A stretch of DNA of 12,774 nucleotides, taken from the NCBI GenBank assembly GCA_958449275.1, contig CAUDHE010000069.1, forward strand, positions 1-12,774. The letters run 5' to 3'. The position numbers and the translations under genes are program-made. This DNA is from an uncultured Alistipes sp. (lineage in GTDB: Bacteria; Bacteroidota; Bacteroidia; Bacteroidales; Rikenellaceae). The notes beneath the pieces are model-generated. The model had not been told where the DNA came from. It did not search any database and worked only from the letters and a program-made list of their open reading frames with translations. Below, one piece after another: positions 6,936-12,774 of this stretch. Position 1 is the stretch's first letter, and every line of letters begins with the position of its first letter.

Positions 6936-7676
6936 ATGAGACGGTTCGGGTTGATAGGCCGCACGTTGGGCCATTCGTTTTCGGCGAAATATTTTACCGA
7001 GAAATTCGAGCGCGAAGGGTTGAGCGGCGAGTGTTACTATGGGCTTTTCGAATTGCCCGACATAGAATGTGTCGAAGATTTTATCGCTTCGACTCCCGAT
7101 TTGACGGGTTTTAATGTAACCATACCCTACAAGCAGCAGATAATACCCTATTTGGATTCGTTGAGCGATGAGGCGCGAAATATCGGCGCGGTGAATTGCG
7201 TGAAGATCTCGCTCGACGGAAAACGCACGGGCTACAATACCGATGTGGACGGGATTCGCCTATCGCTCGATAAGTTGCTCGGCGATGCGGCGGTCGATGC
7301 GGCTCTCGTGCTCGGCACGGGCGGCGCGGCGCAGGCGGTGAGATATGTTCTCGCCGAGCGCGGAATCTCCTTTGCGACGGTGTCGCGCGACAGAGCCAAA
7401 GGCGACTTGTCGTACGATGATCTTTCGCATGAGGTAATGGCGGCGCATCATCTGATAATCAATACGTCGCCTGTGGGTATGTATCCCCATGCGGAGGAGT
7501 CGCCGAATATTCCGTACGACGATCTGACCGACCGACACCATATGTTCGATCTGGTCTACAATCCGCCGCTGACGCGTTTCCTCGAACGCGGCGCACGGCA
7601 CGGAGCGCATACCATTTCGGGGTTGGATATGCTTTACGCTCAGGCCGAAGCGGCATGGGCCGTGTGGAACGGTTGA
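6936..7676 (+). CDS. aroE: Shikimate dehydrogenase AroE
   Basis: AroE reduces 3-dehydroshikimate to shikimate with NADPH, the fourth step of the chorismate pathway, in the cytoplasm. The 246-residue protein is slightly shorter than E. coli AroE (272). It has substrate-binding Ser14 and Ser16 in GHSFSAK, NVTIPYK with catalytic Lys66 (60-66), Asn87 in GAVNCV, and catalytic-pair Asp103 in YNTDVDG. The Rossmann loop is GTGGAA (127-132), with SRDRAKG (150-156) at the NADP phosphate-binding position. NTSPVGMYP (176-184), DLVYNP (205-210) and GLDMLYAQAE (229-238, Gln236) complete the family set. All key residues are present, so it should be an active shikimate dehydrogenase rather than a YdiB-like paralogue, though substrate range cannot be read directly. 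It is the second gene of the DedA-type/aroE unit and ends one base from the opposing DUF2007 stop codon. Confidence 0.95.
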   Translation: MRRFGLIGRTLGHSFSAKYFTEKFEREGLSGECYYGLFELPDIECVEDFIASTPDLTGFNVTIPYKQQIIPYLDSLSDEARNIGAVNCVKISLDGKRTGYNTDVDGIRLSLDKLLGDAAVDAALVLGTGGAAQAVRYVLAERGISFATVSRDRAKGDLSYDDLSHEVMAAHHLIINTSPVGMYPHAEESPNIPYDDLTDRHHMFDLVYNPPLTRFLERGARHGAHTISGLDMLYAQAEAAWAVWNG

Positions 7677-7677
7677 T

Positions 7678-7896
7678 CTATTCGCTCGCGTAGGCGTCGA
7701 GAACCTCCTCGGCTTTTGCGAGATCCTCGTTGCGGACGACGAGTTGTGCGGGTGCGAACCCGATCGGATAGACGGCGGCCATGATCTCGTTGCGTATCAT
7801 GGCGTAGATTCCGGCCCCTTCGAGCAGAGATTTATCCCATTCGGCCTCGTTGACCGAATCGTATTCGCGGATGACAATCAAATTTTCCTCTTCCAT
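7678..7896 (-). CDS. DUF2007 family small protein
   Basis: A 72-residue acidic protein on the minus strand, resembling DUF2007 (labelled putative prokaryotic signal-transducing protein in family databases, without demonstrated function). The pattern fits: a strand-helix start IVIREYDSVNEAEWDKSLLE (7-26), a short GAGIYAMIRNE segment, the hydrophobic YPIGFAPAQLVV (43-54), and a closing EDLAKAEEVLDAYA helix (57-70). This suggests a small ferredoxin-like alpha/beta unit. There is no signal peptide or membrane helix. The start ATG (7894-7896 on the plus strand) is preceded by an A-rich stretch and no clear -7 box, so its promoter is unidentified. It converges on aroE with a 1-base gap and diverges from the serine hydrolase gene. 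Confidence 0.8.
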   Translation of the reverse strand: MEEENLIVIREYDSVNEAEWDKSLLEGAGIYAMIRNEIMAAVYPIGFAPAQLVVRNEDLAKAEEVLDAYASE

Positions 7897-7993
7897 AGCT
7901 TTGCGGTTTTTTGCGTCGGACGTCCCGAAAACGCCGCGACGATCATATCTGTATCAAGCGTTTTTTTTGTTGATAACTTGCAATGAGCAAACC

Positions 7994-8010
7994 AAAATAT
8001 TCGATATTTT
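7994..8010. repeat. Perfect palindrome AAAATAT-TCG-ATATTTT
   Basis: Arms 7994-8000 and 8004-8010 are exact reverse complements around a 3-base centre. It lies in the 178-bp divergent gap between DUF2007 and the serine hydrolase, 6 nt upstream of a -7-like box and covering the spacer where a -33 box is missing. The position suits an operator or activator site; AT-rich chance is the alternative. The rest of the gap (7897-7993) shows only a T8 run (7961-7968). Confidence 0.45.
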
Positions 8011-8015
8011 ATCCG

Positions 8016-8023
8016 TATATTTG
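8016..8023 (+). promoter_or_regulatory. Putative -7 box TATATTTG for the serine hydrolase gene
   Basis: TATATTTG fits TAnnTTTG, 52 nt before the ATG at 8075. No TTTG or TTG is present 19-21 nt upstream; the palindrome at 7994-8010 occupies that space. Transcription would start near 8030 with a leader of about 45 nt. The missing -33 box suggests a weak or activator-dependent promoter. Confidence 0.4.
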
Positions 8024-8074
8024 TAAAAACGATGCGGCTTTGTCGTCGGATCGATTAACTCGCGGTGAATCAAT

Positions 8075-9376
8075 ATGAAAGGTTTCGCTAAAATAATTAT
8101 GTCGATAGCCGTCGCGGCAGTTGCGGCGGGCGGGATGCTCGCGTTTCGGTCGGTCGGCACGAAGGCGGCGGGATTCGATGTCGGGAGAATGGCTTTGGCC
8201 GACAGCGTTATCGTGCGTGCTATCGCCGACGGAGAGTTTCCCGGAGCCGTGTTGTGCGTGGTGCGGCGGGCCGAGGACGGTCGATCGGTAGGCGACGTGC
8301 TTTATCTTAAGGCATACGGTAACAGGCAGGTGTGCTCGGGGACGGATCCCGTAAGCGGCGAACCTCGGGGCGATACGATTGCCATGACGACGGATGCGGT
8401 GTTCGATCTCGCGTCGCTGAGCAAGTGCGTGGGTACTACCCTGGCGTTCATGAGACTGGTAGAGGACGGGAAGGTGAGACTTTCGGACGATGCGGCGCTC
8501 TACATCCCCGACTTCAAACCGTGGAGCGACAAAGGGAGTGCAAAGCGAGCCATTACGATAAAACATCTTCTGACCCATACTTCGGGCCTGCCTGCCGGAG
8601 TGCACGTGCCGACATTCGTGGCGCGATACGAGAAATACGGAGATCCCTCGAAGATGAATCTGCGCGATTCGCTTACGGCATACATTGCCCGCGATGCCGC
8701 GCGGTTGTCGCGCCCTGGTGACGAATTACGTTACAGTTGCTTGAACTTCATAGTGTTGCAGGCGATAATAGAACGGGTGACGGGGGAACGCATGGACCGC
8801 TATGCCGATCGCGAGATATTCAGTCCGCTGGGGCTCGAAAATACATGGTATAATGCGGCGGACGATGCCGTACGGCCTTTCGCGTCCGACGATCCCGTAG
8901 TCCCCTCCACGTTGGTGGACGGCAGAGTGCTGTGGGGCGAGGTGCACGATCCTACGGCCAGAATAGTCAACCGTGGCGTGTCGGGAAATGCGGGACTTTT
9001 CTCCACGGCCGAGGATTTGGCCGTCGTGGCGTCGATGCTCATGAACGGCGGGGCGATCGAGTTTCCCGAAACGGGGAGAAATGTGCGCGTGTTGTCGCGG
9101 CGGGCCGTGGATACTTTTTTCACTGTGCCGTCGGGATTCGAACGGTTCGGCCGCGCATTGGGATGGGATACCGACTCCTCGGCCGAGGGAGACCTCCTTA
9201 CGAAAGGACGGACGGTAGATCATACGGGATATACGGGTACGTCGATGGTGATGGATCTCGACGAAGGCGTGGCCGTAATTTTGCTTACCAACCGCGTGCA
9301 TCCTCGCGACGAGGGGAGCGTTGCGCGCACGAGAGCCGTAATCGCCAACATAGTGGCGTCGGCTTTGGATCGATAA
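8075..9376 (+). CDS. Beta-lactamase-fold serine hydrolase (S12 / penicillin-binding class C type), exported
   Basis: A 433-residue serine hydrolase of the S12 beta-lactamase/DD-peptidase superfamily. An N-terminal hydrophobic segment (7-24) after Lys2 and Lys6 indicates a signal peptide or membrane anchor. The three active-site elements are SxxK as Ser114-Leu-Ser-Lys117 in DLASLSK, the tyrosine motif Tyr220-Ser-Cys in LRYSCLNFIVL, and the KTG-equivalent His383-Thr-Gly in DHTGYTGTS. Further family landmarks are TIKHLLTHTSGLP (161-173), FSPLGLENTWY (249-259) and GNAGLFSTAEDLA (304-316). Members act as peptidoglycan DD-peptidases, esterases or other hydrolases; true beta-lactamase activity cannot be inferred. 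The closest pattern I recall is the hydrolase domain that Bacteroidota fuse to GH3 N-acetylglucosaminidases, but here it stands alone. It ends 18 nt before dnaE. Confidence 0.87.
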   Translation: MKGFAKIIMSIAVAAVAAGGMLAFRSVGTKAAGFDVGRMALADSVIVRAIADGEFPGAVLCVVRRAEDGRSVGDVLYLKAYGNRQVCSGTDPVSGEPRGDTIAMTTDAVFDLASLSKCVGTTLAFMRLVEDGKVRLSDDAALYIPDFKPWSDKGSAKRAITIKHLLTHTSGLPAGVHVPTFVARYEKYGDPSKMNLRDSLTAYIARDAARLSRPGDELRYSCLNFIVLQAIIERVTGERMDRYADREIFSPLGLENTWYNAADDAVRPFASDDPVVPSTLVDGRVLWGEVHDPTARIVNRGVSGNAGLFSTAEDLAVVASMLMNGGAIEFPETGRNVRVLSRRAVDTFFTVPSGFERFGRALGWDTDSSAEGDLLTKGRTVDHTGYTGTSMVMDLDEGVAVILLTNRVHPRDEGSVARTRAVIANIVASALDR

Positions 9377-9394
9377 CGGATAATTATTTGATAT

Positions 9395-12300
9395 ATGCAG
9401 GATTTCGTTCATCTTCATGTCCATTCGCAATACTCGATTCTGGACGGTCAGGCGAGTATTCAGAGGCTCGTCGACAAGGCCATTGCCGACGGGATGAAAG
9501 GCATAGCGATCACCGATCACGGTAACATGTTCGGAATAAAGGAGTTCTGGAATTATGTGAAGAAAAAGAACGGTGCCCGTCGCGACAAGGTGAAGGCCGC
9601 CGAGGCGAAGATAGCCGCTTTGCAGGCCGAGATCGACGCTGCGGGTGCGTCTACCGACGAGCAGACGGCCGAAATGGCGAAGATCAAGGCTGAGTACGAT
9701 GCGCTCCCCAAGCAGGATTTCAAAGCCATAATAGGATGCGAGGTCTACGTGGCCCGTCGCGGTCTGGCGATGAAGGAGGGCAAGCAGGATCAGAGCGGTT
9801 ACCACCTGATTCTGTTGGCGAAGAATGCCAAAGGCTATCATAACCTTATAAAGATAGTATCGAAGGCGTGGACCGAGGGATTCTACATGCGTCCGCGTAC
9901 CGACCATTTCGAGTTGGAGAAGTATCACGAGGGAATAATATGTTGCTCGGCATGTTTGGGCGGCGAGATCCCGAAACGAATTACCGAAGGCGATTTGGCC
10001 GCTGCCGAGAAGGCCATAGAGTGGCATAAACGCGTGTTCGGCGAGGATTATTTTCTCGAATTGCAACTTCACAAAGCTACCGTCGAACGAGCTAATCACG
10101 AGGTTTATCCGTTGCAGCTGGAGGTAAACAAGCACTTGAAGGAGTTGTCGAAGAAATGCGGTGTAAAGTTGGTGTGTACCAACGATGTGCATTTCGTGGA
10201 CGAGGACAATGCCGAGGCGCACGACCGATTGATATGCCTCAGTACGGGCAAGGATTTGGACGACCCCAAGCGCATGCTCTACTCCAAGCAGGAGTGGATG
10301 AAAACCCGTGCCGAAATGAACGCTTTGTTCGGCGATGTGCCCGAAGCTCTGGCCAATACGGCGGAGATATGCGATCGCGTGGAGTCGTACTCCATCGACC
10401 ATGCCCCCATTATGCCCACATTCGCCATCCCCGAGGAGTTCGGTACCGAAGCGGAGTATCGCGAACGTTACACGGAGCGGGATTTGTTCGACGAGTTCAC
10501 GCGCGACGAGAACGGCAATGTGACCATGAGCGACGACGAGGCTGCCAAGAAAATAGACAAATTGGGCGGTTACGACAAACTCTACCGTATAAAGCTCGAG
10601 GCCGATTATCTGGCCAAGCTGACGATGGACCGCGCGAAAGTGCGATACGGCGATCCTCTGTCGTCTGAGGTGGCCGAGCGGCTGAAGTTCGAGTTGCACA
10701 TAATGAAGACGATGGGTTTCCCCGGGTACTTCCTTATCGTGCAGGACTTTATTTGCGCGGCGCGCGAGCAGCTGGATGTGTCGGTCGGTCCCGGGCGAGG
10801 ATCGGCGGCAGGTTCGGCCGTGGCCTACTGCTTGGGTATCACGCAGATCGACCCCATAGAATACGATCTTCTGTTCGAGCGTTTCCTCAATCCCGACCGT
10901 ATATCGCTGCCCGATATCGATATAGACTTCGATGATGACGGTCGCGGACGCGTGCTCAACTGGGTGACGCAGAAATACGGCAAGGAGAAGGTGGCGCACA
11001 TCATCACCTACGGCACCATGGCTACCAAGATGGCCCTGAAGGATGTGGCCCGAGTGCAGAAACTGCCGCTCAAGGAGTCGGACCGTCTGTGCAAGCTGGT
11101 GCCCGACCGAATACCCGACAAGAAGATAAATCTGGCCAATGCCATAGATTATGTTCCCGAATTGAAGGCGGCCGAGGATTCGGAGGATCCCGTATTGAGC
11201 GACACCATAAAATATGCCCGAATGCTGGAGGGCAACGTACGCAATACGGGTGTGCATGCTTGCGGTACCATCATTTGCCGCGACGACATAACCGATTGGG
11301 TGCCGGTAAGTACGGCCGACGACAAAGAGACGGGCGAAAAGATGCTCGTGACGCAGTACGAGGGTTCGGTGATCGAGGATACGGGACTCATAAAGATGGA
11401 CTTCCTCGGTCTGAAAACTCTGTCGATCATAAAGGATGCGGTGGCCAACGTGAAGCATACCAAAGGCGAGACAGTAGATATCGACACCATAGCCATCGAC
11501 GATCCAGCTACATATAAACTCTACAGCGAAGGCCGCACGATCGGAACGTTCCAGTTCGAGTCGCCGGGCATGCAAAAGTATTTGCGCGAGTTGAAGCCCA
11601 CCACTTTCGAGGATCTCATCGCCATGAACGCCCTCTATCGTCCCGGCCCCATGGATTACATTCCCGATTTCATCGACCGCAAGCACGGCCGCAAGCCCAT
11701 AGTGTACGATATCGACCTTATGGAGAAGTATCTGAAAGATACTTACGGTATTACGGTGTATCAGGAGCAGGTCATGCTCCTCTCGCGTCTGCTGGCGGGA
11801 TTCACCCGAGGCGAGTCGGACACGCTGCGTAAGGCGATGGGTAAGAAGCTCAAAGACAAGCTGGATCATCTTAAGCCCAAGTTCATCGAGGGCGGCAGGA
11901 AAAACGGACACGATCCGCAAGTGCTGGAGAAGATATGGGCCGACTGGGAGAAATTCGCTTCCTATGCTTTCAACAAATCGCACGCCACGTGTTACTCGTG
12001 GGTGGCTTATCAGACGGCATATCTGAAGGCGAACTACCCTTCGGAATACATGGCTGCGGTGCTCAGCCGAAACCTTACCGACATAAAGAACATCACGGCC
12101 TACATGACCGAGTGCAAACACATGGATATAAATGTGTTGGGGCCCGATGTCAACGAGTCGGAGCAGAATTTCTCGTCGAACAAGGCCGGAGACATACGAT
12201 TCGGAATGGCGGCCATAAAGGGTGTCGGCGAGGCGGCCGTGAAGTCGATAATTGAGGAGCGCGAGACGAACGGTCCGTTCAAAAACATATACGATTTCGT

Positions 12301-12774
12301 GGAGCGCATAAATTTCAATGTGGTGAACCGCAAGTGCATGGAGAACATAGCATATTCGGGCGGTTTCGACTCGATAATCGATTTCCACCGCAGCAAATTC
12401 TTCGCCGTCGATGCCCGCGGAAGCAGCCCGCTCACGTTCATCGAGCAGTTGATGCGTTACGGCCAGCGCGTGCAGGCCGAAAAGCTCAATTCGCAGCAGA
12501 GCCTTTTCGGAGGCGGATCGGTGATCGACATACAGCCTCCGACTACCCCGTCGGCCGAGGATTGGAACCAGTTGCAGGTGCTTAACAAGGAGCGCGAGAT
12601 GATCGGACTCTATCTGTCGGCGCATCCGTTGGACGACTATTCGGTGATAATCAACCATATGTGCAAGGCCCACATGTCCGATCTGTCGGATCTGGAACAG
12701 TTCAGCGGTCAGGAGATCGGTGTGGCGGGAGTGGTTACGAGCGTGCAGGAGATGACTACCAAAACCGGACGGCA
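9395..12774 (+). CDS. dnaE: DNA polymerase III subunit alpha DnaE (3' end beyond the window)
   Basis: The replicative polymerase; 1126 codons are visible, with no stop before the window edge. The N-terminal PHP domain shows HLHVHSQYSILDG (6-18), ITDHGN (39-44), Glu116, His137, Cys187 and TNDVH (262-266), an apparently complete metal site. The C-family catalytic core has GPGRGSAAGSA (465-475), PDIDIDFD with Asp507, Asp509 and Asp511 (E. coli D401/D403 region), and IKMDFLGLKTL with Asp669 as the likely third acidic residue. Later come ALYRPGPMDYIPDF, the YAFNKSHATCYSW segment, a helix-hairpin-helix around IKGVGEAAV, a clamp-binding motif QQSLF (1034-1038) and the start of the OB fold (IGVAGVV). 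Two extra segments (59-109 and about 360-395) resemble those of other Bacteroidota. Start ATG 9395 gives MQDFVHLHVH. No promoter is visible in the 18-nt gap, so transcription may come from the serine hydrolase gene. Confidence 0.97.
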   Translation, partial: MQDFVHLHVHSQYSILDGQASIQRLVDKAIADGMKGIAITDHGNMFGIKEFWNYVKKKNGARRDKVKAAEAKIAALQAEIDAAGASTDEQTAEMAKIKAEYDALPKQDFKAIIGCEVYVARRGLAMKEGKQDQSGYHLILLAKNAKGYHNLIKIVSKAWTEGFYMRPRTDHFELEKYHEGIICCSACLGGEIPKRITEGDLAAAEKAIEWHKRVFGEDYFLELQLHKATVERANHEVYPLQLEVNKHLKELSKKCGVKLVCTNDVHFVDEDNAEAHDRLICLSTGKDLDDPKRMLYSKQEWMKTRAEMNALFGDVPEALANTAEICDRVESYSIDHAPIMPTFAIPEEFGTEAEYRERYTERDLFDEFTRDENGNVTMSDDEAAKKIDKLGGYDKLYRIKLEADYLAKLTMDRAKVRYGDPLSSEVAERLKFELHIMKTMGFPGYFLIVQDFICAAREQLDVSVGPGRGSAAGSAVAYCLGITQIDPIEYDLLFERFLNPDRISLPDIDIDFDDDGRGRVLNWVTQKYGKEKVAHIITYGTMATKMALKDVARVQKLPLKESDRLCKLVPDRIPDKKINLANAIDYVPELKAAEDSEDPVLSDTIKYARMLEGNVRNTGVHACGTIICRDDITDWVPVSTADDKETGEKMLVTQYEGSVIEDTGLIKMDFLGLKTLSIIKDAVANVKHTKGETVDIDTIAIDDPATYKLYSEGRTIGTFQFESPGMQKYLRELKPTTFEDLIAMNALYRPGPMDYIPDFIDRKHGRKPIVYDIDLMEKYLKDTYGITVYQEQVMLLSRLLAGFTRGESDTLRKAMGKKLKDKLDHLKPKFIEGGRKNGHDPQVLEKIWADWEKFASYAFNKSHATCYSWVAYQTAYLKANYPSEYMAAVLSRNLTDIKNITAYMTECKHMDINVLGPDVNESEQNFSSNKAGDIRFGMAAIKGVGEAAVKSIIEERETNGPFKNIYDFVERINFNVVNRKCMENIAYSGGFDSIIDFHRSKFFAVDARGSSPLTFIEQLMRYGQRVQAEKLNSQQSLFGGGSVIDIQPPTTPSAEDWNQLQVLNKEREMIGLYLSAHPLDDYSVIINHMCKAHMSDLSDLEQFSGQEIGVAGVVTSVQEMTTKTGR

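Noticed and set aside
7960..7970. T8 run as an intrinsic terminator
   Set aside because: No GC-rich stem precedes it on the plus strand, and no plus-strand gene ends just upstream; on the minus strand it is an A-run in the DUF2007 leader.
8726..12673. A 1315-codon antisense reading frame across the serine hydrolase gene and dnaE
   Set aside because: It is codon-aligned with two clearly conserved genes on the plus strand and reflects their codon choice. Its translation (rich in His, Arg, Leu and Val) shows no recognisable domain.
1..12774. CRISPR arrays, insertion sequences, tRNA/rRNA genes, phage or defence genes
   Set aside because: No spaced direct repeats, transposase or recombinase motifs, cloverleaf or rRNA sequence seen; gene content and style are uniform and housekeeping.

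Overview
The window looks like chromosomal housekeeping DNA from a member of the Bacteroidota, most likely a Bacteroidales species; an Alistipes/Rikenellaceae-like genome is a guess. Three things support this. Two intergenic regions carry complete copies of the Bacteroidota promoter (TTTG, 20-nt spacer, TAnnTTTG). Shine-Dalgarno sequences are mostly absent. Several proteins are of lineage-typical kinds: a DUF3276 PUR protein, a DnaE with two extra segments, and S41 protease and YqaA-type membrane protein variants. GC is moderate to high and Ile ATA codons are frequent. The sequence shows no mobile element, CRISPR array, tRNA or rRNA.

Layout, left to right. Bases 31-5145 (+) hold ettA (ABC-F translation factor), hisS (histidyl-tRNA synthetase), an exported S41/CtpA-type protease with a PDZ domain, and a small DUF3276 PUR-domain protein with its own promoter. 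mnmA (tRNA 2-thiouridylase) follows the PUR gene by 21 nt, probably in the same transcript. A 143-bp gap then contains a promoter whose -33 box lies in the loop of an inverted repeat. It drives a DedA/YqaA-type membrane protein and aroE (shikimate dehydrogenase), which are 3 nt apart. A 72-residue DUF2007 protein on the minus strand converges on aroE with one base between the stop codons. A 178-bp divergent gap with a perfect short palindrome separates it from a secreted or membrane-anchored beta-lactamase-fold serine hydrolase. dnaE (replicative DNA polymerase III alpha) starts 18 nt after that and runs off the right edge.

Functionally the left half is weighted to translation (EttA, HisRS, MnmA). 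The rest mixes envelope functions (S41 protease, DedA-type protein, penicillin-recognising hydrolase), aromatic biosynthesis (AroE) and replication (DnaE). I see no new multi-gene system. The items most worth a second look are the promoter/inverted-repeat element before the DedA-type gene, the cysteine pattern of MnmA, the intact PHP metal site plus insertions in DnaE, and the palindrome before the serine hydrolase.
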